Source: Callaeas wilsoni | Lineage: Eukaryota; Chordata; Aves; Passeriformes; Callaeidae | Assembly: GCA_013398955.1 (NCBI GenBank) | Contig: VWPU01003247.1 | Coordinates: forward strand, 1-64,000 | DNA length: 64,000 nucleotides | Direction of reading: 5' to 3' | Shown here: positions 54,966 through 64,000 of the stretch, in pieces | How the letters are laid out: every line of letters starts with the position of its first letter | Position numbering within the stretch: the stretch's first letter is position 1 | The notes under the pieces: model-generated | What the model was told of the DNA's origin: nothing | What the model saw: only the letters and a program-made list of their open reading frames with translations | The model's database searches: none | Made by a program: the position numbers and the translations under genes

Positions 54966-57559
54966 CGAATCCCACTGAGTCACGGGAGGAAAACTTCGGT
55001 TTGGATACACAGGGAGGGTGGGTGGGTTTTTTTTTCTCTATCTGGAGGAAAAAAATATTAAAAAAATGTAACACCCTCCCTCCCCGATGCTTTACCCTAT
55101 TTCTTCCCAAAACATTCCGTTCAGCAGCTATTTGGATGTTAGCTTTAACCTGTTTGCACTTGTCATTGCTCATTTTAGGACTGTTTAAGAACAAAATCAC
55201 CATTTTGAAGCCCGAAAAACTCCAAGTCCCCCTAAATCAATACACTCCAACATTTTCTAATAATTCCCCACTTTTCCTTCTCTTCTGCCTTTGGTTTATT
55301 GAACAGGTTCCCGTTTTGTTCAGGTGAGCTGGTTGGCAAAATCCAAGCTGAGTAAAAGCTTTGCATGACACAGGCTTGGGGGTGGGGGGGGGAGAGAAAC
55401 ATGGCTTGAAAGAGAATTTTTTGCATTTTATTCCAGTAAATGCTCCACAATATTTTGTAAATTAAGTAGTTCTGTTCAGTATTGTTGTTTAATCAAAAGG
55501 CTCAGTAAAGCTGATTATTTCTTGAATAGAAGGAGATTTCTAATGGGCTTTATTTTTCCTGCTCAGAAGGAGAAAACCCAAATCCTCCCTATTCTTTGTG
55601 GCTCTGGCATAAAATCTTGGAAGGTGAATTTAAAGGCTTCTAAGGGACGAAAGATCTCTGGTTTCCATCTCTGTTTACCACCTGGACAGCTCGTCCTCGG
55701 CAGATGACAGCAAAGGCTGAGGTGAGAAAGAAAATACACCGAGAGTGGGGTCCTGGGGACCGCCCTGGTGGGGCTGGTGACAGTAGGGGGATTTTCCAGA
55801 GGGGTCTCACGGGGGTGACACTGTGGCTTTTGTCCCCCTCCTCACCACTCATGGCCCCTTCTCAAGAGCAGTCCCCGGGACACAAGTGACACTGTTCCCA
55901 CACTCACCTGCCTTTCCCCACCTGTTTGTTCTTGGGTTTTGGTTCTTGACCATCATTTTTGCAGGGCAGCATCAGCCTTGGCATTGATTTTCCCTCTTTG
56001 GTCCCATCAGACTTCACCCAGTGTCCCCGAGGGGGGCTGGGAACTGGGGCTCCCCTTTGGGCAAGTAAGGGGTTAAAGCAGGGGCTGTGTGGAGGGACGA
56101 GGGAGTAGAGATGGTTCAGGGGGCACTTGGGGAATGTCCTGAAGGAACAATTTTGGTGGGGTCACGCCCTTGCAAAGGCCGGATGGTTCAAAGGAGCGAA
56201 GGGCTGGGTGCGAGCTGTCCGTGGCTGGGAGGGAGGAGGAGGAGGAAGAGGAGCAGAGGGGCCGGGCTGTGTCTTTGCAGGGAGGATTCCCAGGACACCC
56301 CTCATTGTCCACACGCTGTTCCCAGCTGCTGCCTTGCCCATCTCCGTAACGGGAGCTGACACGGCTCCTGCGGGGGGACGTGGGAGTGAAACCCCTCCCT
56401 GCGGAGCCTCTAATTGGAGTTAACTTTTGCCCTGGGAGGGACTCCATTACCAGGGAACCCCGCGGAGGGGCCGCGGTGAACTGGGGTTTGATGGGGCCAG
56501 ACAAAAGTCGTTTTCCAAGGCTCCCCTCAGCTTCACGCCAGACTTTCTCCTGCCCTTTCCCCTCCCACCTCCTCTCCCGATCAGCTGCACTCTGACTGGT
56601 AAAATGTTTACACTCCGTGCAGGTCCAGAAATCAATTAGAGACACATTTAGCTGACATATGGCTTCTCCAAAACCATGGCCCTGGCGGATCCAGCCAGAG
56701 GGAATAAAGGAGCTGGGCTGGAGACCCTGTGTGCCACCCTTATGGACACCAACCCTTTTTAACGACCCTTTAAATCAGTTCTGCTCCAGGGGTAGGGGCC
56801 AAAGCCATCATTCCCTGACATTTATGACCGGAACTCGCCGCCTGCTCTGTCCCTGGTTTTACCCGTCAGGAAATTGGTAAATTCTTCTCTTCCCCAAACA
56901 TCAGCTGGGTTGGGAGGTGTCAATCTGCCGGGTCTGGAACGAGCAGCAAACACAGGGATCAGGGAAGGGGAGGGAGGGAAGGACTTTGGCATTGCTTTGA
57001 TGGCTCCTTTTCCCAATGCTCCACTTTTCCTTCCTGTGGACAAGACCCAGCAGCCCCCGGAGCTGGTCCTCACCTGCCCAGGTGGCCACAGAGCCATGGG
57101 AGCAGAAAACTGCTCCACAGGAACGCCAGCTAAAGCCAACCTCTGCCCAATGATTGAGAGGAAAAGTCCTTTAAACACTGAAATGATGCCCTGCTTAGGA
57201 TCTCCCTCCTCTGTGCCCACCTGACTTGGTTCTCCATCAGATCAGCTGATGACATTCCAGAAAGAATTCCTACAGTGCTTCCACAGGCTCCCCAGGTTCA
57301 GTGACGGAAGAGGAGGAGTGCTTAGCTGTGAGAACAGAGAGGAAAGAGCTGAGTGCATGGGGATGATGGCCAGGGAGCCAGGGAAGGACGGAGCAGGCAG
57401 TCCAAGGGGACAGTGGCACCCTTGGGCCACCACACTGCCCGTTGGACTTGATGTAAATCCTAAGTTTTAAATATGAAACTTTGCACCACAAACAGTGCAG
57501 TTGCACCAAGACACTTCTGAGCCATCCAGGATGCAGGGGGAGAGATTTGTCCCATCCCA
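54966..57559. other. Long non-coding interval
   Basis: Contains a T/A-rich stretch at about 55024-55065, AT-rich DNA to about 55560 and a GGA-rich tract at about 56228-56260. No exon or mobile element recognised. Confidence 0.4.
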
Positions 57560-57690
57560 GGAAGTGTTCAAGGCCAAGATGGACGGGGCTTGGAGCCACC
57601 TGGGATAGTGGAAGGTGTCCCTGTCCATGGCAGAGGATGGAATGGGATGAGCTTTAAGGTCCCTTCCAACTCAAAACATCCTATGATTTT
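57560..57690 (+). mobile_element. CR1 LINE 3' fragment
   Basis: AAGTGTTCAAGGCCAAGATG, GGGGCTTGGAGCCACCTGGG, GATAGTGGAAGGTGTCCCTG and CCCTTCCAACTCAAAACATC in order. Confidence 0.92.
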
Positions 57691-59897
57691 TCCACTGGCC
57701 AAGCACTAACCCTGGGATGCAGCAGCCTGGTCCCAAACCCAGCCCGTCCATGAGGATTTCCCTCTGGAGACACAGCCAGCAGCAGAACACCCGTGTTTCC
57801 TGCAGCCCCCCATGGCCAGCGCTTCCCGGGAATGCCATGGTGGGGTTCGTACCCAGCCAGACCTCACCGAAGGAGTCCCGGGTGTGGAAACAGCGGGCTC
57901 CTTCACGTCCTGGGCTGAGCGAAGGCACCTGTGTGTGCCGGGGCAGGGGAACCACGGCCCGGGCTGCAGCGCTGCCGCATCGCCCCATCTAGTGGCAGTG
58001 GGTGGCCAGAGGGACCTTCCGCGGCCCATTAAGGCAGAGGGATCAATGAACGGCTGCCCCTCGCTGGGTATTTTTAGAGTGCAAATGTTCCAGGCTGTAA
58101 TCCATCTCCCCCGGTCCGGGCTGAGCACGGCTCCATTTCCTCCCAGCATTACGAGGATGCCGCTGCAGCCAGACTGACGAGAGCCTGGTTGGAATTATTA
58201 CACCAGGAACCACATGGATGGGGCTGCGTGGAGAGCTGGGGGCTCTGCTAGTTCCAGTAAAGGTACAACGGTTTAAGTGGAAATGACTGGTATTGATCCT
58301 GGCAGGCAGAGACCAGCAGAAGTAAAAATAAGCTGCTCTCAATTAACCTGCATTGATCTGAATTAAAAGAAAAATGGATCAGCCCTAAATAAAATACCAA
58401 CCTCTCCAGGCAGGGAGGGTGGCGCTGGGTGGCTTTTTAGCAGAAACAGGTGTTGGAGACAGGAAAGGCCCGGGTTTGAAGAGCAGTTCTGGTTAGAAAA
58501 GCAGCAGCACAACTGGGACGTTCCTCAGGTTTTTCCCCTCTCTTCCCTTGGTTTGCAGGTACAAAGGGCTCTTTGTCCAGAAGCCGCTTTCCATGAGCCC
58601 ACCAGGAATGTGTCCCAGGGCAGCACCAACTGCAGGAGGCTGGAGAAGAGCCACGGGGGATGGGTGGGAGTTACTCAGCCTCGGTGCAAATCCTCTGCGC
58701 TGGCCAACAGAGCAGGACGTGGGCAGAACCAGGAGAAGAGCTACAGACCTTCATTCCCAGACCAAAGGGGTATTTTTGAAGTTAAAACGTTAGGGAAGCA
58801 GACAAGCCCAAATCCTGCTCCTTCTCTCAGGGTGGTGCTGTGACTGCCAGGAGAGACCCAGCTCTCCAGGACTGTGCTGGATCCTTCCTCCTCTCCTCCA
58901 GGATCTCAGGCTCCGTGTCAAGGCTAAAAGCTCATTTGCATCAGACTAATCAGCAGAGCTGACACAGGAGCTGTGAAAGACTACATTATCTTCCCCTGTG
59001 GAATTGATAACACACTGCACAATTCCTGGAGGGCCCCGGGCTGCCAGCAGACACCGTCCCTGCTCCTCCGCGCGGCCACCGGGACAGGCAGGAAGGGAGC
59101 GAGGATGCAGCCGAGACTTGGGGAACAGGGGAATTCTCCACTGCACCTTCCTGCCCTGGGCTGGAGCCTGGCTGCGGTTTGAACCCTCCTGCTTTTGCCA
59201 TGAGGAATTTGGGTGGCGAAGGAATGGGAGGAGCCGGTGCAGGGAGCAGATCCCAGTGGGGAGTGATGCGGAGGCCCCTTCACTCGAGGCTGTTGTACCG
59301 GAACTCTCTCACTCATCTCCCGCATCCTCTCCCGAGAAGCGCAGACAGGGCTCTAATTCTCCAAAGGTTTTCCTCAGCTGGCACAAAGGAGCAGGATCCT
59401 TGTCCCTGTCCCTTTCCCCCTCGGTGCCTTCTGCTCCACATCCCCAAACTTTCCAGCGCTGGGAGGTCCTGCAGCAGCCTCTCCTCCTCCTGTTCTCTCC
59501 CAGTTCTCTAAGCTGAGTTTAACTCCATCTCCTGCCCCATCAGCTCCCTCAGAACGGCCCCTCAGCAGCCACGGGGATGTGAACCATGAAAGGCCCTCCC
59601 CAGGCCGTTGTCACTGACTGAACTCAGGTGCTGAGTCCCTCCCTTCCTGCTCTGCCAGAGCTGTCACTCAGCTGTCACCTCCCCATGAACTGCTCCCCAC
59701 GAAAGTAAAAACAAGAAAGTTTCGTGTTTAGTAAGAAATTTAAACTTAAAAGTCTTGTTTCTCATTAGTAAGAAATGTATAAATATCTAGTAAGAAATAT
59801 AAACTGGAAAAAGTCAAGAGATAAAGAAAAAATATCTAGGGAAAAATTGGTGTGAGCTAAGGAGACAAGGCTTGAGAGGAGACACATTGTGTGCTTA
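57691..59897. other. Non-coding interval with an AT-rich patch
   Basis: AT-rich sequence at about 59705-59850 includes three copies of TAGTAAGAAAT (59729, 59766 and 59790). Otherwise nothing recognised. Confidence 0.45.
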
Positions 59898-60065
59898 AAT
59901 CAGAGAACGATGGAATGACTGGGGTTGGAAAGGACCTTAAAGACTCTAAAATCATCCCTGCCTTCCATGGGCAGAGACAACTTCCACTATCCCGGGTTGC
60001 TCCAAGCCCTGTCCAGCCTGGCCTTGGACACTTCCAAGGATGGGGCAGCCAAAGTGCTCCTGCAC
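59898..60065 (-). mobile_element. CR1 LINE 3' fragment
   Basis: CAGAGAACGATGGAATGACT, GGGGTTGGAAAGGACCTTAA, CTTCCATGGGCAGAGACAAC and TGGACACTTCCAAGGATGGG in order. Confidence 0.9.
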
Positions 60066-61077
60066 AGAGAGAGGCAACAGCCCTTGAAGGGCAGCTGGAG
60101 AAATCCTGGATCCATAAAGCATCCGGGAGCCCTGAGGTTACCCAGGCTGGGAAACTGAGGCACAGAGAAGGAAGGAGCAGAAAAACCGGAACGTATTCCC
60201 TGGAGCTCACAGCTCCTGGTGTGAGGCTGAGCTCTGGGACAGACCTGTTAATGGGCGCTAATGAACCCTAATGAACCCTCGGAGTGAGCAGAGCTGCTCC
60301 CCCGGGAAGGTGGGAGAGGGATTTGCGGTGAGGAGGAAAGCTGGCACTGCCCCTCGCGGATGGATCCGTGTGCCAAGCCTCTGCCCGGGGGAGGGGGCGT
60401 CTGCAATCCCAGCTTTCCTCAGCAGGATTCCTGACAGGCGAACAGCCTCGGGCAGTAAAGAGGGACACGATGGGATGAGATCCCTCGGCGGGCAGAGCAC
60501 CCGGACTCTGGAGGAGTGACACTTGGATATACTGATGTTCCCAAATGATCTGATTTTGCGAGGAAAGTCACAGCTCCCTGAGGTTAAAACACTCATTCTT
60601 CCCCTCCCCAAGCTCCACTGCTTCCCTGTAATCTCCAATCAATCCACTCATCTTCTCCTGCCACCTCTTTTTGCTTAAGTTTAGGTACAGATCTTCTAAT
60701 TTCACCAAAGGATGCTGCACTCAGCTCATGGAGAGATCCAGACCCAGCTTAAGGTGAGCATCCACCTGCCCAGCCTGGTTCTGCCTGTGAGCTCTTCCCG
60801 TGCTCCAGGAGGTTTGGTGCTCACTGCCTTGGGCTTTCTTGGCCTACACTATTCTCCTTCTTCATCTTCTTCCTTTGCTTTTCCTTGCTATTCCCAAAAA
60901 AATCCTCACACTTCCCTGCCATGTAATCTTCCCAGTCCCACAATGTCTCTAGCACAGTGATTATGCCAAAAACTGAACCACAGCCCAGCCCGGAGCTCAC
61001 CAAAGAAGCCAAACCTTAAATTCCCTCAGTAAGACCCCATGAAGAGACAATTCTCCTGTGCAGGCAACATTCCTTGG
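60066..61077. other. Non-coding interval, nothing recognised
   Basis: A CTTCTTC-like pyrimidine stretch lies near 60852-60880. No element or exon recognised. Confidence 0.4.
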
Positions 61078-61490
61078 TGAATTCATGGAATCATGGAATC
61101 ATTTACATAGGAAAAGCCCTCTAAGGTCATCCAATCCAATCCAATCATTCCCCAGCACTGCCAAGGCCACTACTAACCCCTGTGCCCAGGTGCCACATCC
61201 ACATGGCTTTCAGATCTCTCCAGGGATGGGGACTCCAAACCTCCCTGGGCAGTCCCTTCCCATGCTTGACAACATTTTCCATGAAGAACTTCCTGCTGGT
61301 GTCCACCCTGAGCCTCCCCTGGCCCAGCCTGAGGCCGTTCCCTCTCCTCCTGTCCCTGTTCCCTGGGAGCAGAGCCCGACCCCCCCGGCTGCCCCCGCCT
61401 GTCAGGGAGCTGTGCAGAGCCACAAGGTCCCCCCTGAGCCTCCTTTGCTCCAGGCTGAGCCATCAGGGAATCAATGTCCCTGGGAGCAGG
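61078..61490 (-). mobile_element. CR1 LINE 3' fragment, 'catccaatcc' subfamily
   Basis: ATTCATGGAATCATGGAATC, AGGAAAAGCCCTCTAAGGTC, a short CCAAT repetition, AGCACTGCCAAGGCCACTAC, GTGCCACATCCACATGGC, GATGGGGACTCCAAACCTCC and CATGAAGAACTTCCTGCTGG; extends into the ORF2-end block at TCCAGGCTGAGCC. Confidence 0.94.
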
Positions 61491-62735
61491 GGCTGCTGTG
61501 GAGCTCCCACCCTCCGCTCCCAAGGCAAACTGGACTCCAGTGCCCTTCCCAGCTCCCACTGACACGGCCAAGCAAACCAAACCCTCACCTAGGCACACAC
61601 AGACACTCCACACCCCCCAGCACTCATGGAGCTGGTCAGAGGACACAAACCACCCCTGGCCCACCCAAGGTGGAGCCCCAAGGCAGTTAAGGACCTCCAA
61701 AGAGCAGCACAAAGCTGCTGCTCCACGCTTTACTCCATTTCCGGGCAGTGCCTACACGAAGTTCTGGGATCTCTGGGTTGCAAAGAGACACAGAGTCTCA
61801 CTCATGTCCTGGCACCTCGCTCACATTGATTTCAGATCGGAGCTGGGTGCCAGGAGTGGAGCAGGAGGGAGCCCAACCTCCCGGCTTTGGGCTGAATCGC
61901 TGCCACTTCCCCAAACTGCTGCTGCCTCCCCATCCAGTCTGCATCTATTTCAGGCACTCATTCTGTTCCCAGATGGAGGTTAGATGCTGGCAAAAGGGTG
62001 GCCTAAGAGCCTGGATGTAGGAAAAGGCCTGTTCTCTTGAGCACAGAGGATGGATGGAGAGCAGGGTGACAAGCAAGTCGCTGCTGCTCTGGAGTTTCCT
62101 TCTGTCAGTAAAATCCGAAGAATTTCCCAGGCAAATTCACCTGCTGGGCACCCAAATTCATGTGTTAATTTGCATCTTTGCCTTCTGCAGCTGAGTGTCA
62201 GGAGAAAGCAGCAGTGGAAGGGAGCAGCAATGGATGTCCATTCCCAAAACTTCCAGGGGCCAGCGCTGCCCCATCCGGGGCTCAGACAGCAGGACCGCCC
62301 CTGGCCCCACACTGCTGCCTCAGATTGGGTTCCTGAGCTGGGCTTGGAGCCTTTTTTTTCTCCTTTTTACTTTTGGACAGCACATTTATTAGGGAAGCCC
62401 TTTAATTTTTCCGTTTTGGAAGAACCCCAAATGGGCTTCCCGGCAAAACTAATGTGCAGGCACTGGGCATTAAGCACTGAGTAATCCTGGAAGTACAGAC
62501 CTGATGTCTCTACAGGCAGCAATAAACTTTTCAGCACAATATTGTAACCTCAACTCTTCCTCCTTTAATGGCTTTTCTCCGTGCCATTAACATCCCTGCA
62601 GAACTTCCCAGGCGTGCCATGAGCAGGTCGTGGGAGTCAGGGCTCAGGTGCAGCCCCTTCTCCAGGCTCCTTGGGATGGGAATGTTGCCTGCAGGGTAAA
62701 CATCCATGGAAATCCTGGCCAGGCCTTTATTCTTC
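61491..62735. other. Non-coding interval, nothing recognised
   Basis: A moderately AT-rich patch at 62340-62560 contains ATTAAGCACTGAGTAATCC. No exon or repeat recognised. Confidence 0.4.
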
Positions 62736-62865
62736 ATCCAAGGCCAGGCTGGATGGAGCTCCAAGGAACCTGGCCTAGTGGAAGGTGTCCCTGCCCATCA
62801 GGAGTTGGAGTGCGATGAGATTTAAGGTCCCTTCCAACCCAAACAATTCCATGATTCTGTGACTT
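62736..62865 (+). mobile_element. CR1 LINE 3' fragment
   Basis: TCCAAGGCCAGGCTGGATGG, GGAAGGTGTCCCTGCCCATC, GATTTAAGGTCCCTTCCAAC and the ATTCCATGATTCTGTGACTT tail. Confidence 0.93.
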
Positions 62866-63394
62866 GCGGGATGCCTTGTGTCAGATTGGGAGGAGAGAAA
62901 GAGGATAACAAAATCCTCCAGGGACTTGTCCGGGGCCAGAGACAGATGTGTAAGGGTGGTGGAATTTCAGGAATGACAGCAGATCTTGTTCAGCTGATGG
63001 CAACAGGCTGTCCAGGATGGATCAGAGCTCCTGTGAAAGTGCAGGAGCCTGGGAAGGAGCAGGATCTGGGAATGCAGTGGTTGTCTTGTGACACCTCTCA
63101 CAGCAGCACCAAAGAAGGAGGACTCACCTCCAGTAAAAGGATGAAGAGAAGGTCTGGAAAACCAGCTACAGAGGATGAGAACATTCCCAGAGAGGAGGCA
63201 GCTCAATTCTCTGTCCTGCTTTCCTGCTGCTCTGCCCTGGTGGCTCGGACAGTTACAAAGGCAAATCTGGGGCTCTGGAGAGCTCCGAGCTGAGCCAGCT
63301 CCCTCCAGGCAATTAAAAAGCACTAAAGCTTGGCATGGAGGCCCAGCCAGCAGCAGAACCTGGTGCAAATTGATGGGGGGAGGCAGAGGAATTC
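62866..63394. other. Non-coding interval, nothing recognised
   Basis: An open frame of 144 codons on each strand (62859-63293 plus, 62967-63401 minus) lacks a recognisable domain. Confidence 0.4.
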
Positions 63395-63460
63395 CTGCCA
63401 CTCAGCATCCTGAACTGCTGCCACTCAGTACCCCAAATTCCTGCCACTCAGCATTCCGAG
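63395..63460. repeat. Short about 24-bp tandem repeat
   Basis: CCTGCCACTCAG occurs three times at about 24-bp spacing, each followed by a variable CATCC- or TACCCC-type sequence. Confidence 0.7.
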
Positions 63461-63518
63461 CATCCCGAGCACCCTCAGCTGAGAAGGGGCCAGGGCTGGT
63501 TGGGGGCCAAAGGGGCCA

Positions 63519-63758
63519 AAGGACTTGCTTCTCAAGGCCTAGGATGGTGTTCCAGGCAGTAGCGTGAGGCACAGGGTAGATCTCCAGCCATCCTGTGGTG
63601 GCTTCTACCATGGTGAGCACGTAGCGCTTGCCTTGGCGAGTTTGGGGCAGTGTGATGTAATCTATCTGCCAGGCCTCTCCATACTTGTACTTAGACCACC
63701 GCCCACCGTACCACAGGGGTTTCACTCGTTTGGCCTGTTTAATCGCAGCGCACGTCTC
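63519..63758 (-). pseudogene. Endogenous retrovirus pol fragment: integrase N-terminal/core part
   Basis: A minus-strand frame runs from the gap edge for about 80 codons with the retroviral integrase pattern: AKRVKPLWYGGRW, then WQIDYITLP, which holds the first catalytic aspartate of the DDE triad, then VLTMVEATTGWLEIYPV. The match stops at about 63519 and the frame continues into unrelated low-complexity sequence. The second Asp and the Glu are missing, so the piece cannot be functional. The rest of pol lies in or beyond the gap. Similarity is to the alpha/betaretrovirus-like ERVs common in birds; the exact family is not determined. Confidence 0.9.
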
Positions 63759-63973
63759 NNNNNNNNNNNNNNNNNNNNNNNNNNNNNNNNNNNNNNNNNN
63801 NNNNNNNNNNNNNNNNNNNNNNNNNNNNNNNNNNNNNNNNNNNNNNNNNNNNNNNNNNNNNNNNNNNNNNNNNNNNNNNNNNNNNNNNNNNNNNNNNNNN
63901 NNNNNNNNNNNNNNNNNNNNNNNNNNNNNNNNNNNNNNNNNNNNNNNNNNNNNNNNNNNNNNNNNNNNNNNNN
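63759..63973. other. Assembly gap (215 N)
   Basis: Directly adjoins the integrase fragment, so the gap is probably caused by the repetitive retroviral sequence. Only 27 bases follow it to the window end. Confidence 0.98.
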
Positions 63974-64000
63974 GGTGTTCCTCCCCGACTCTTGGGGACA

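Noticed and set aside
63402..63725. Intact integrase gene
   Set aside because: Similarity ends about 80 codons in, two of the three catalytic residues are absent and the frame continues into unrelated sequence.
1..64000. A bacterial-style operon, defence island, riboswitch or other multi-gene system
   Set aside because: The sequence is avian nuclear DNA with one recognised gene. No such signature is present.

Overview
The window is vertebrate nuclear DNA, almost certainly from a bird. At least 30 CR1 LINE fragments share the avian 3' end (a GATTCTRTGATT-type tail next to TTGGGTTGGAAGGGACC-type sequence). GC-rich CpG islands, many minisatellites and a very low gene density fit the same picture. 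The CR1 style and the retroviral pieces suggest a songbird, but that is a weaker inference. Nothing bacterial or plasmid-like is present.

I can support one host protein-coding gene: a two-exon POU class 4 (Brn-3) homeobox transcription factor on the minus strand (CDS 29320-30880, one 535-bp intron, 341 residues). It has the POU-IV box, POU-specific domain and POU homeodomain, all intact. Several residues in the normally invariant POU region differ from POU4F1, POU4F2 and POU4F3. It looks most like the avian 'BRN3' protein and amphibian Brn3d/pou4f1.2, that is, a fourth class-4 paralogue I know of no mammalian copy of. Its 5' side is a CpG island with a TATA-like box, a strong G-quadruplex motif and a small assembly gap. 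Its 3' side has two proximal and one distal poly(A) signals.

Layout. 1-5 kb: minisatellites, CR1 copies, and a solo LTR (3914-4556) with a perfect 5-bp target duplication. 5-20 kb: a 27-bp minisatellite, then non-coding DNA with CR1. 20-29 kb: CpG-rich DNA, a purine-rich GGAGCA-like tract and facing T-rich/A-rich tracts downstream of the gene. 28.2-31.5 kb: the POU4 gene and its promoter island. 31.5-38 kb: upstream DNA with AT-rich, conserved-looking islands. 38.9-43.6 kb: two large minisatellites. 44-64 kb: a second probable solo LTR (46391-46739), more CR1, CpG-rich patches, a 43-bp repeat, and a truncated retroviral integrase fragment running into a 215-bp gap at the right end.

Long open frames over the minisatellites and CpG islands are composition artefacts. 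The points most worth following are the identity of the POU4 paralogue and the scattered AT-rich islands carrying POU4-like ATAATTAAT cores, which could be its regulatory elements. I see no clear evidence of a new multi-gene system.
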